DNA of 64,000 nucleotides from Chara braunii (GCA_003427395.1 BFEA01000011.1:4434595-4498594), one strand, 5' to 3'. Shown: positions 54,485 through 63,545, counted from the first letter of the stretch. Notes: a model not told the origin generated them from the letters alone. A program made the numbers and translations.

Positions 54485-54868
54485 GCCAGACACAATAGGC
54501 GCCAAGAGGATAGTAGAGGATAATAGGTGGTTGGCTGAGGCTAGGGGAGGGAGGGAGGGAGACCCCACTGGTGCCCCCTGGTGCCCCCTCCCCCCCCAAT
54601 ACCCGACTGTGGGGCAGGTAGGTAGGGAAGAGTAGATTGAATATGGGATGCTGGACCCGGTTTCCAGCACATTGACGTCACTGCATTGAGGTGTTGTTTT
54701 GCAAAGATGTACTTAAGGGACGCTGGACCCGGTTTCCAGCAGGTGCTGCTCCCCACCAATAGATGGAGCGGCCCACTAGGCAAAGCCTCAATCCCGGTGG
54801 TTCTCCTACCACCACCAGGATAGAGGTCTTGCACAAGGGCCTCAGGCTGGGAAAAAGAAAAAAAAAAA
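54485..54868 (+). mobile_element. Retroposon family D, copy 2
   Basis: Collinear with 41306-41681: GACACAATAGGCGCCA, ACTGGTGCCCCCTGGTG, GGGATGCTGGACCCGG, a second GGGACGCTGGACCCGG, CCACCAATAGATGGAGC, CTTGCACAAGGGCC, then an A-rich tail. A family-B SINE tail lies 30 nt downstream (54897-54950). Confidence 0.82.
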
Positions 54869-55053
54869 GGAACTTGCTGAGTAAAACCAATTACTTCTGA
54901 ATTGCCTGCTGGGGCCGGGGAGCTCAATGATGATATCACAAGGTCGTCGCCCTTCTTAATAAATAAATAAATAAATAAATCACTCTCACTCGCGTTCCAA
55001 ATTATCGGACAGAAACTCTGCAGGCAACCCCCTCTTTCCTACTCGCACAACCG

Positions 55054-55155
55054 GGGCAAGGTCACACTTGCACGGATTAAGAGATTCTGTCCGTTGATCT
55101 TTGCTATCTTATCTACGGTCAATATCGCTTAATTCGTGTAAGTGGGACCTAGCCC
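55054..55155. mobile_element. TIR-2 MITE with CCG target duplication
   Basis: Ends GGGCAAGGTCACACTTG and TAAGTGGGACCTAGCCC, flanked by CCG at 55051-55053 and 55156-55158. It lies 25 nt from the 5S-like copy. Confidence 0.85.
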
Positions 55156-55180
55156 CCGAGTAGCACGCGTGGTCATTATC

Positions 55181-55298
55181 CAGTAGCAGGTACCGGCACT
55201 TCTCGTGAGGTCACCCAACCCAGTACTATTCCGACCCAACGGCGCTGCGCTTCTGAGTTCGGATGGGATAGGGTGCATTAGCGATGGCATGACCGTAA
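55181..55298 (-). rRNA. 5S rRNA-like copy, probably a pseudogene
   Basis: On the minus strand, collinear over about 118 nt with eukaryotic 5S: TTACGGTCATGCCAT, CACCCTATCCCATCCGAAC, TCAGAAGCGCAGCGCC (box A region), AGTACTGGGTTGGGTGACCT (box C region), GAAGTGCCGGTACCTGC. It lacks the T-run that normally terminates 5S transcription. It is isolated, not in a tandem 5S cluster. Confidence 0.85.
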
Positions 55299-55348
55299 CA
55301 TCGCCCGCTGATTATCGCGGGGTATCTATCTACAACAAAAGCGTTCTA

Positions 55349-55481
55349 TTCGGGTGAAAAAGGTAGCATGTTGCCCAAATGTGTACGTGCAACTGCACGT
55401 ACGTCCAGACATGGACGAATCTAGCCGCGATCACGTCCACAGCTTATTCGAAAAACTCCTAGTAGCGTGACTGTGCCCTCA
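55349..55481. mobile_element. Remnant of a composite TIR-3/TIR-4 element
   Basis: GTTCTATTCGGGTGAAAAAG resembles the inner end of the TIR-4-like palindrome. The following GATCACGTCCACAGC..AAAACTCCTAGTAGCGTGACTGTGCCC is a TIR-3 right arm. The left part is gone. Confidence 0.5.
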
Positions 55482-55551
55482 GTCGTACACCGAGCCAAAT
55501 GCGAGATCCGCAGAGAATCCGCGACGAAAACGTTCAGCTGGTACTGCTTCA

Positions 55552-55783
55552 GGCCATATTCACACTACTACCGTCTTCCCCCGAACACAACGCACCCTCA
55601 TTTTGGCTGTATCTGGCCGGAAATATCGTTTGTATACATTCATTTTCGGGGTGCGTTGTGTTCGGGGGAAGACGGAAGGACTGTTCCCGATGTATATCAC
55701 CGCTTTTCCAGCGTCGACAGAAGCACCTAACCGGGATCACGTCCACAGAGAAGTGGAAAAAGTCCTCGTGTGAGAGTATGCCC
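55552..55783. mobile_element. Composite TIR-3 element carrying a TIR-4-like palindrome, TCA target duplication
   Basis: Ends GGCCATATTCACACTA and GTGTGAGAGTATGCCC, flanked by TCA at 55549-55551 and 55784-55786. Inside the left end lies a palindrome (55567-55676: CCGTCTTCCCCCGAACAC, GCACCCTCATTTTGGC ... inverse). A TIR-3 right body follows. Confidence 0.85.
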
Positions 55784-55849
55784 TCACTCTCGTACGGACC
55801 TACCTACAGGGTTCGGGAGAGGCACGGGTTGGTGGGTGTTCCGCTGCTA

Positions 55850-55960
55850 CCTTCTTCGGAATCCCCCGAATACAACCGACGGTCATTGAAGCTGTATTTA
55901 GACAACATGATACCCCAAATGCAGCTGTAATGACAGTACGTTGTATTCGGGGGAAGAAGG
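55850..55960. mobile_element. TIR-4 (Stowaway-like) MITE, TA duplication
   Basis: 111 bp, CCTTCTTCGGAATCCCCC to GTTGTATTCGGGGGAAGAAGG, flanked by TA at 55848-55849 and 55961-55962. The left end carries a small internal duplication (GGAATCCCCCGAATA). Confidence 0.9.
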
Positions 55961-56288
55961 TAGTGTAAATACAACAGTGAGATGAAGAGATGAGAAAAAA
56001 AAAGGCGAAGCAGCACAGAGATGACGGAGCTGCAGAATTGAAAACAAAGAAAACCGAGTTTTAAATTAGCTGTCGTCCCCTGACTCCCAGCTTTCCTTCG
56101 AATCGAGTGCAATGTGTGTGCATGCATCCGTATGAACGATATCACACTATTCGGGAGGACATTGCGCCCAGAGAGCGACCTCGGGTAGTGATCCGCGACT
56201 CCAATCCGGCGCGTTGTTTCGTGCGATCTATTCGGCATGGAACTGCGCCCAAGGAGAGACCTCTGCAGGCGAAACACGAAGACAAAGC

Positions 56289-56395
56289 GCCAGATCCCAC
56301 TAGCCCCCCACTAGCCCCTAGAGTTCATTTCTGACCGTTGATCTTCGTAATCGAGGGTCAAAAATGAATAATCCAGGGTAGTGGGATCTGACCCA
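56289..56395. mobile_element. TIR-2-like MITE, left end damaged
   Basis: GCCAGATCCCACTAGCC on the left (with a short duplication CCACTAGCCCC), GGTAGTGGGATCTGACCC on the right, and an inner GACCGTTGATCTTCGTAATC palindrome like that of the 97-bp TIR-2 type. Confidence 0.75.
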
Positions 56396-56641
56396 AAGAC
56401 GAGGGAAATGGAAAGACGAGAAAAATGTACAACATCCGTAGAACAGCGGAGTTCTTTCCCCCCACGGCCAGGGGAGAAAAAAAAAAAACCGCTGCATATG
56501 CACATGCCAAGCGGCTGACAACACGAAATAGTCAGACGAGCCCTGTGACTCCCCTCTCCCCCCGAAGTATAAAAAAAAGAACCACCAACAAACAGTCCCG
56601 TCGGAAGAACAACCTGATTCCGCCCTTGACATGGACAGCCA

Positions 56642-56644
<3 letters not shown>

Positions 56645-56708
<64 letters not shown>
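56645..56708. repeat. Microsatellite (GA)n
   Basis: About 31 uninterrupted dinucleotide units; the Arg/Glu and Leu/Ser frames here are artefacts. Confidence 0.98.
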
Positions 56709-56709
<1 letters not shown>

Positions 56710-57002
56710 CAGGCCTGAGTGTGAGGACGATAAGACGAAAAAGGGGGACGAAGGATAAAGCACAGATAGGACGCATCATTATAATGAGATCTACGTAAAG
56801 CTGTTAGACATAATTTTCTATTGAGATTACATCTTGGCTGGTTGGTTCCCCCTGACCAGAACGAGCGGGAGCGAGGGATGGATGTCAGTGGAATGTACAA
56901 GGACTTCCCGCTGATGGAAGAAGAACTGCAATGACGTGACCCGCCGGAATAGAAGCTGCCCGTAGCTATATGGTGAAAAAAAAAAAAAAAAAAACCTCGA
57001 AT

Positions 57003-57145
57003 AATCCGTTAAAATTGGAATGAACCATGGCCATTGAGCTGACTGGCACAAGCATCGACACCTGAGTTCCAATTCTAATGCAATCAGATGAAGTGAAATG
57101 CGTGTGAATTTCCTGGGGCAGGTCGGTTCGATCATGATATCTTTC
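57003..57145 (+). mobile_element. U6 fragment joined to SINE-B
   Basis: AATCCGTTAAAATTGGAATG (U6 positions near its 5' end; 57003-57023) runs into a SINE-B body: CCTGAGTTCCAATTC (T-arm region) and TTTCCTGGGGCAGGTCGG, GATCATGATATCTT. An A-run precedes it (56975-56994). Confidence 0.6.
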
Positions 57146-57188
57146 TTTTTCTTTTCTTTTTTTTTTTCGTTTTTTTGTTAGTAAAATG

Positions 57189-57189
<1 letters not shown>

Positions 57190-57262
<73 letters not shown>
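57190..57262. repeat. Microsatellite (TC)n
   Basis: About 36 dinucleotide units directly downstream of the U6/SINE-B piece and upstream of a SINE-B tail, so it may lie inside that element. Confidence 0.97.
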
Positions 57263-57263
<1 letters not shown>

Positions 57264-57355
57264 ACGATGATGATATCTCAAACGAGTCACCCTTTAAAAA
57301 ATAAAATAAACACTGAAAAATTTGGAACGAATCGAGAAATGATGGTCCAAATAAA
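57263..57355 (+). mobile_element. SINE-B tail followed by an internally deleted U6
   Basis: GATGATGATATCTCAAACGA is the SINE-B 3' end. At 57318-57355, AATTTGGAACGA is joined directly to ATCGAGAAATGATGGTCC, that is, U6 with its central third missing. Confidence 0.6.
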
Positions 57356-57587
57356 ATAAGACTGCTGTCCAGTCATATCAGAAGACGGAACAGTGAAAAA
57401 CAGTACCGTGAACAGCGACATAAAAACGCCGAGTCTCTTTGTAAAAAAAAAAAGAAAAAAAAGAGTCTCTTTGTTAAAAAAAAAAAAAAAAAACAGTGTA
57501 GTGAACAGTGAAAAACAGTGGGCTATTAAAAAAAAAAAAAAGGAAAAAAAAAAAAAAGAAAAAAAAAAAGTGGGCATAGTCCCTGCG

Positions 57588-57857
57588 CAAGGAGGACACG
57601 CATAAATCGAGACATCCGTTAAAATTGAAATGATACACAGAAGATTAGCATGGCCCCCTGGCGCAAGAATGACACGCATAAGGGCCTGGCTCCACTACAA
57701 TATTCTACATGCATTTGGATGCTTTCTGGGAGCAGTACATTCAGAATGCTGGACTCGTCCTAATGCACCTGGTCCTCAAAGCGTCCAAGTACATGTAGAG
57801 TGATGTGTAGTGGAGCTAGGCCCTACCTATGTCAAGAAATTGTCCCAAAAAAAAAAA
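57588..57857 (+). ncRNA. U6-derived tandem pair with poly(A), split by a MITE
   Basis: A 3' piece (CCCTGCGCAAGGAGGACACG, AAATCGAG; 57591-57611) is followed without spacer by a second, longer U6: ACATCCGTTAAAATTG, AAGATTAGCATGGCCCC, GAATGACACGCATAA (57612-57681). A MITE is inserted there. The U6 3' end then resumes as TCAAGAAATTGTCCC with a 17-A tail. Confidence 0.75.
57682..57823. mobile_element. TIR-6 MITE inserted in U6-derived sequence
   Basis: 142 bp, ends GGGCCTGGCTCCACTACA and TGTAGTGGAGCTAGGCCC, inner arms with TTCTACATGCATTTGG / CCAAGTACATGTAGAG. Flanks TAA and TAC. A relative lies at 61951-62098. Confidence 0.85.
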
Positions 57858-57875
57858 AAAAAACAGTGGTCATAG

Positions 57876-58200
57876 TCCTTCGGCACATCCGTTAAATTTG
57901 GAACGAAACGAAGGAACAAGACTTCGGCGGTATAAGGAAAAAAGAAAACGAAGATTTGCGTAGAGCAGAGCCACACACTGAACTGCTGAAATACAGACCC
58001 GAGTTCGAACACCACTGAAGTCAAAAAATGACTAAAGCATTACAATCTTGAATTACGTAGAGCCGGGGCCAAGTCCCACTTACGCTGATCCTTGATTTCT
58101 GGTCGTTGATCTTCCAAATCTGTGGTCAGAAATCGATCATTCGGGAAAGTGGGACTTGGCCCCCGGTCAGTTTGATGATCGTATCCCAAGGCCCTTTTTT
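57876..58200 (+). mobile_element. U6 5' fragment plus SINE-B, interrupted by a MITE
   Basis: GTCCTTCGGCACATCCGTTA and AATTTGGAACGA are U6 5' sequence (57876-57907). SINE-B head sequence follows from 57958 (GAACTGCTGAAATACAG, GAGTTCGAAC) and its tail GGTCAGTTTGATGATCGTAT to about 58195. A TIR-2 MITE splits the body. Confidence 0.7.
58066..58162. mobile_element. TIR-2 MITE in SINE-B, CCG target duplication
   Basis: 97 bp, GGGCCAAGTCCCACTTAC to AAGTGGGACTTGGCCC, flanked by CCG at 58063-58065 and 58163-58165. The intact SINE-B at 46190-46215 (GACCGGGGTCAGTT) shows the empty site. Confidence 0.93.
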
Positions 58201-58214
58201 TCTTTCTTTCTTTC

Positions 58215-58245
<31 letters not shown>

Positions 58246-58330
58246 TCAAAACGGGCCCTTTTTTTTTTTTTTTTTTTTTTAATCAAAACGGGCCCAGTGC
58301 CCAAGGCTTATATTTCCAATTGAAACAAAG

Positions 58331-58400
58331 GAGGCCGGGGTCCTCACAGTCTACCCGGATAGTTGCTTCTGGGAGCATTACCCAGTTTCGCTTACAGGGT
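58331..58400. repeat. Interspersed repeat R8, uninterrupted copy
   Basis: GAGGCCGGGGTCCTCACAGT, CTACCCGGATAGTTGCTTCT and CCAGTTTCGCTTACAGGG: the empty-site counterpart of 52948-53100. T-rich runs precede it (58195-58285). Confidence 0.7.
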
Positions 58401-58639
58401 GGGACCACACCCTGGGAGGCATACCTGCCCCAGACTCCTTCCAAACTTCACTCTTAGGGTCCTAGCTGCTCAGACCTACACGGTTGTCTGAAGCTTCGAC
58501 TGACCACCCCTAACCCGGGGCGGCGGAGCTGAGCTCCCGGAACTGGCAAAGACGCTCCCTCCTACCCCACAACCCACCAACTGCTGCCCTCCTACCGCGG
58601 AGAATAACCGAGCGCCCAGGTAGTTGTTTTTTTTTTTAA

Positions 58640-59220
58640 CTACACTGTGTTCTTCTCTCAAATTCTTTTTCTTTTTTAACTACACTATGTTCTTCTCTCA
58701 AATTCTTTTTCTTTTTTAACTACACTATGGGCCTCGTTCCACACCACTAAAAATGTAAGGACCCTCAGAAAATCATCCTTCCACCACTCCCTAATGACGA
58801 AAAAACGGAACTGCAGAATGTTTCCACATTGTTGGCTTTTAGGGTCCGCCTTCACTTTTTTAGGGCGGCCCAGGCAAAACGAGGCCAAATCTCTAGGGAG
58901 CCCCCGGAGGTGACTAGAAATGTGAGGGAAATGTGAGGGTGGGGACGTACGTGGCGCGTATTTGACGGATGCTGCCGCAGGGTTGTTCTTTTCCCAGCGA
59001 ATCCGTGGCCGACAGGCCGAAAATCTGACACCCTCCCTCCCCACCTCAGATGTAAGGGAGAGTAAGTGTAGGGTGTTGTGGAACGAAAAACAAGTTAGTG
59101 TAAATTAATCACCCTCGGCCAGTTAGGGCGCCCTTATAAAGTTAGGATTTTCTAGTGGTGTGGAACGAGGCCCTATGTTCTTCTCTCAAATTCTTTTTTG
59201 CCTTTCACTACCTTCCTACC
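58640..59220. repeat. 41-bp tandem repeat, third unit split by a DNA element
   Basis: The unit TTAACTACACTATGTTCTTC plus TCTCAAATTCTTTTTC occurs three times. The third copy is interrupted at ACTAT by the element 58729-59173 and resumes as TATGTTCTTCTC. Confidence 0.9.
58729..59173. mobile_element. TIR-5 DNA element, TAT target duplication
   Basis: 445 bp, ends GGGCCTCGTTCCACACCAC and the inverse, flanked by TAT at 58726-58728 and 59174-59176. The empty site is seen in the two neighbouring tandem units. The interior has no protein. Confidence 0.95.
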
Positions 59221-59634
59221 CCTTCTCCTAAGGCTATATATAGAGGGGGCTCCTGCAAGCCTAGGGCCTCGCAAACGAGGTAATTCATGTTGCCCCCCGC
59301 CCCAACAGCAGTAGTCAGAGATGGGGTGGGGCCTCCTAGACTATATAGAGGGGACCCCTGCAAGCATAGGGCCTCAAAAACGATGTAAATCAAGTTCCCC
59401 CTCCGCCCCCCTCGCCCCAACAGCGGTAGTCAGAGATGGGGTGGGTGGGGTCCGGCTAACGCAAAGACCAAGCATTTTGCCAGTAGCTAGCTGCGCCTCC
59501 CTTTCTCATCGTGCCCCACCCCTCATCGAGTAGCAGCGGAGGCTATGGCCAACACTCTCCCACACACCACACACAACCCACTCGTGCTCGCACTCGCACC
59601 CGTGTTGGTCTTAGACCCCTTTAATACCGATCAG
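59221..59634. other. Intergenic with an inverted and direct repeat of about 70 bp
   Basis: No gene. CTATATA(TA)GAGGGG..CCCCTGCAAGC..TAGGGCCTC and CCCCAACAGC(A/G)GTAGTCAGAG occur twice in direct orientation (about 59230-59320 and 59340-59440). Confidence 0.55.
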
Positions 59635-59902
59635 GGGTCCCATTAGCAAAGAGGATTGGATTGAATGCCTGAATCTGGCCGTGTTTGTTGACAAGTGCAG
59701 AAAATCGAGATTGAAATCCTTTTCTGCATCTCTGCCCGAACGTGGACGTGTTTGTGGAGATGTGCAGAAAATTTGCGTTGTGTTTGGTCGTGTTTGTGGA
59801 GATGTGCAGAAATGGCGTTGGGCTTTCTCAACAGCACATCTCCACAAAGACCTCCAGATTCAGGAGGTGAGGAACATCAACGCTGCTAGTGGGACTCGGC
59901 CC
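59635..59902. mobile_element. TIR-2 MITE, long form
   Basis: 268 bp. Left end GGGTCCCATTAGC lacks part of the TIR; right end GCTAGTGGGACTCGGCCC is complete. The inner block GTGTTTGTGGAGATGTGCAG is repeated, as in a locally duplicated 48370-type copy. Confidence 0.8.
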
Positions 59903-59920
59903 CTGAATTCCTATGCTTCA

Positions 59921-60016
59921 TAGGACCTTTTTCGGCCTTTTGGCTACGATCAAGTGTAGTGACCGTCCGTGGTCCATTGGACCACACGATATTCAAAAAA
60001 AAAAAAAAAAAAGAGG
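59921..60016 (+). ncRNA. U2 snRNA-headed mini-retroposon with poly(A)
   Basis: ACCTTTTTCGGCCTTTTGGC and TACGATCAAGTGTAGT match the first 40 nt of U2 (AAGATCAAGTGTAGT expected). Non-U2 sequence follows with a perfect hairpin GTGGTCC-ATT-GGACCAC, then 18 A (59996-60013). U2 normally pairs with the intron branch site as part of the spliceosome. This 5'-domain chimera looks reverse-transcribed. Confidence 0.75.
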
Positions 60017-60451
60017 ATTCAAGCCCAACCAATTCAATTACCTGTCAAATCTGGACAGGACGGCCTTTCAGGCCTTTTTTATTGCCATTATAGTATTACG
60101 GGAACCCCGTAGCAGCCACATCCGTGCTCAAGCCTCCAACGAGGGAACATGCGGGAGCTGCACCCACCAGCAGGTGCGATACCTGCTACAGCAGGTGGGC
60201 GATACCGGCCAGGGGTCAGCCGGTAGCATCAGGATCGAGCTTCTTCGATGGGCCAGTCACTGTGCCTCCCCTCCGGTCCCCTCCCTCTACGAACATCAGC
60301 AGTCTCTGCTCAATGCCACTCGGGGGGACCAACGGCATATCTCTAGGTGGCGGGCACCAAGCTCGCCCAGGAAGTGCATGAGGCCAATGGGGATTGAACC
60401 CAAGACCTCCTGAATGCCACTTGCGTGCCTTACCAACTGAGCTAGGCCGCT
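60017..60451 (-). mobile_element. tRNA-derived SINE, family A, copy 3
   Basis: Minus-strand copy with A box TAGCTCAGTTGG and B box GGTTCAATCC. The body ends GGTAATTGAATTGGTTGGGC, without an A-tail of its own; the adjoining A-run on the plus strand belongs to the U2-headed piece. Confidence 0.9.
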
Positions 60452-60748
60452 GGATGGATTCATATGTTCAGGAAAACTGTGATACCAAAAAAAAAAAAAA
60501 GAAAAAAGAAAAAAAAAAAGCACAACAACAACACTGTGATGCCGATAGATGGGCCTGTGGTGTAGGAAGATTTTTTCCCAATAGAGGAGAAGTTGGAGAA
60601 CACAACCACGTCCTCCTTGGGTCAGGAAGGTTTTGCTGCACTGCCAGAAGAATGGGTTAGGAGAGAAGATTTCACCTTCACGAAGGATTATTACAGTAGA
60701 AGACTAAGAAGAGGGATTTGAGACTGAACTCTCTGTCAGTGAGCGGGT

Positions 60749-61130
60749 GTATAGAGATCCAAGTAAGTCTCAAAGCAGAGAGAGCACCAGCTGGCGGTAG
60801 TTTGACGATCACAACGACAGGCATACTCGCACTAGAACTTTTTTAACCACGCTCTGGACGTGATTGCAGTTAGATTCATCCAGATCTGGCCGAAATTGCA
60901 GTCAGATACGTTTAACTTTAGGAAAGCGTTAGTGTGAGTTATGGCCTGAGATCGCGTGTTCGCAGCTCTCCCTTTCCTCTTTACTTTTTTCTTTTCGTCT
61001 CTCGTATCCAGTCGGGCAAAAGGAAAGGGACTCAGAGATCTGGATCCCTATACAGGTCGTTGTGATCGTCAAACTACGGCCAGCTGGTCCTCTCTCTGCT
61101 TTGTATCTTACTATGGTAGGATCTCTATAC
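60749..61130. repeat. Inverted repeat of about 70-bp arms around a TIR-3 element
   Basis: Left arm 60749-60818 (TATAGAGATCC, AAAGCAGAGAGAG, ACCAGCTGGC, GTTTGACGATCACAACGAC) is the inverse of 61056-61130. The loop contains the TIR-3 copy and a CT-rich stretch. GACGATCACAACGACAGG recurs at 61207. Confidence 0.8.
60820..60946. mobile_element. TIR-3 MITE
   Basis: GGCATACTCGCACTAGAAC to GTTAGTGTGAGTTATGGCC with the typical TIR-3 body (GACGTGATTGCAGTTAGATT, CCGAAATTGCAGTCAGAT). Flanks ACA and TGA do not match. Confidence 0.88.
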
Positions 61131-61828
61131 AACGCAGTCAGACTGAAACAGACTAGCTGTACATAGCCCAAGCAGCAAGGGCAATCGTTATGAAAGTTAT
61201 ATGGGAGGACGATCACAACGACAGGATCTTCTCGATCTTCAAAGCAAGAAGTCTCTTGGATGCTTCCCTGCAAGGCAGGATCACATATCAACTGAGACAA
61301 AGTGTACTCAGTGACTGGACACGTTGGTCTACAAAGCGGAGGAAGGACAGCAATCACAGAACAAGAACATAGACCTGTTTCAGACTTGGTGCAGAAACGG
61401 CGTCCTGGCAAAAATAGATCTCACGGGCAGAATTAGTCTCTCTGCCCATGGCTACTTGCCTCAACGGGACATGGAGAGCGATTTAGCTCTTCCCCCCCCC
61501 CCCTCCCCCCCGCGATTGTACTAATAATAACTTCCTTAGCAGCAGGAGTGTAGAAGAAGGTCACAACCTCTTTTTTTTTTTCTTTTTTTTTTTCACTCTT
61601 CTTCGAGGAGCTATGAGAGGTCAGGGGCACTGGACCCCTTTTTCCAGGAGCCGAAACTGAGCAATGGCCTCAGCATTTTTGTCGTTGTCCAGTCTCCGGG
61701 TTGTGTTGTGGGGAATTCCCGGCGCCAAGTTCCATGAGCAATAAATACTTCAGCTTCTCAAAAAAAAAAAAAAAAAAAAAAAGAGGTAGACTGCGGGGAC
61801 CCCGGCTCCAACCAAGTCCACTCATGCT
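61131..61828. other. Intergenic, no gene seen
   Basis: A C-run (61492-61511) and an A-run (61760-61782); nothing coding recognised. Confidence 0.4.
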
Positions 61829-61925
61829 TACAAGGGACGCTGGGCTAGAATCCACTAGATTGCCAGCATGTGCTGGTCCCCACAAATAGATTGGAGCTCT
61901 GTTCAATTGGAAAAAAAAAGAAACA
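61829..61925 (+). mobile_element. Retroposon family D remnant
   Basis: AAGGGACGCTGGGCTAGAAT, TGCCAGCATGTGCTGGTCCC and ACAAATAGATTGGAGCTC match the 3' part of family D, followed by an A-rich stretch. Confidence 0.6.
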
Positions 61926-61950
61926 AAAACGGAGAGAACGTTGCGGAAGA

Positions 61951-62098
61951 GCGCCTTGATCCACTGCACAACATTCTACATGTATATAGAGCTGTTAATG
62001 ATCCCAATACATTCAAAGCGATCGATCAGTCAGAGTGTACCTAGTCAAATCACTGTCCAGATACATGTCGAGGGTGTTGGAGTAATGGAGCGGGGCCC
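61951..62098. mobile_element. TIR-6 MITE, diverged
   Basis: 148 bp, GCGCCTTGATCCACTGCACA and AGTAATGGAGCGGGGCCC ends, with CATTCTACATGTATA / ATACATGTCGAGGG arms like 57682-57823. Confidence 0.75.
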
Positions 62099-62292
62099 AA
62101 AGGCGCGTAGAGCTCCTTTTCCCAGGTTTAACTTCCGGATTTCCGTCAAACACCTGCTAATCGACGAAACGCGTTTTTTGGACAATGCAAACACGGACTT
62201 CAATATAACCCCCGCCCTCCCCCTCCTCCNCCCCGCCACTCTCCCCCTCCGCATAACCCTCGCCCCCAGCCTCACCTCCCTTCCGGGGCCCA

Positions 62293-62428
62293 TTACCGTC
62301 TTCCCCCCCCGCTCACCCTGGTCCTGACTGTATCGGACCGGAGATAGCCTGTATAAATTCAGAATGCGGGTGTCGCCAAGAAAATAAAAATTTGACGAGG
62401 GGTGCGTCGTGTTCGGGGGAGGACGGTT
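62293..62428. mobile_element. TIR-4-like palindrome, diverged
   Basis: CCGTCTTCCCCCCCCGCTCACC on the left, GTGCGTCGTGTTCGGGGGAG and GACGG on the right. Closest to the inner palindrome of the composite at 55552-55783. Confidence 0.65.
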
Positions 62429-62533
62429 GTACGCTATCCCAATAGAAGTAACTGTTTCCTTTTGCCCGACTGGCTACGAGAGACGAAAAGGAAAAGTAAA
62501 GAGTAAAGGGAGAGCTGCGGACACGCGATCTCA

Positions 62534-62654
62534 GACCATACTCGGACTAACACTTTCCTAATCGTATCTGACTGCAATTTCGGCCAGATCTGGATGAATC
62601 GAACTGCAATCATGTCCAGAGCGTGGTTAAAAAAGTTCTAGTGTGAGTGTGCCC
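62534..62654. mobile_element. TIR-3 MITE with TCA target duplication
   Basis: 121 bp, GACCATACTCGGACTAACAC to CTAGTGTGAGTGTGCCC, flanked by TCA at 62531-62533 and 62655-62657. It and 75 nt of its left flank are an inverted copy of 60820-61026. Confidence 0.92.
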
Positions 62655-62913
62655 TCATCCATACGTGCATTACCACCATGCACACGCAGAGCGTGTCTCC
62701 TTTCCTACGGAGGAGGCAGAGAGGGGAAGATCCTCGATTCCCCCCTTTCCCCTTCTCTCTCCTCCATCCTTGCCCTCAGTACCGCCACGAGATCTGGTTT
62801 GCAACTACTTTCCATCACTTTGGAAATGCTCTCACCCTGACATGACCGATCAGCCTCGAGAGCTCCCCCCAAGATACCCTACTCACCTATCCCCCACGTC
62901 CTCCGAGGCTTCC

Positions 62914-63151
<238 letters not shown>

Positions 63152-63545
63152 GTGTGGGCGTCATCCACTGCCTCGATCGATAGTGATTCTCCCCTGTTCG
63201 TTGTCCTTTTCGCGAGAAACACCCCTCAACTGCCCCAGATCCTGTCCCGCAGATGGACGACCCCGATCCCGGTTCCTGCCCGTCTGTCTCAGCCACACCA
63301 GCTGCTGCTGGTGCAATGATGATCGACGATAGCCATCGACGGTCGGTGACCAAGGCAAACGCGCACTCTCAGTTTGTCCTCCTCACCACAGACCACTGCG
63401 ACCAGCCAATCAACTAGTGCGTTATCTGGCTTGCTTACATTGCTCGACCCCCCAAATGCTCCCCCGTCTTCTTCTCTAGGGAGGGGCTGGTCGGTAGCCT
63501 GGTCCATCATAACACCCCCCCCGCGTTTTCTCCTTCTTCACCCTA
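63152..63545. other. Intergenic, no gene seen
   Basis: Open frames exist on both strands but have no recognisable domain. Confidence 0.35.
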
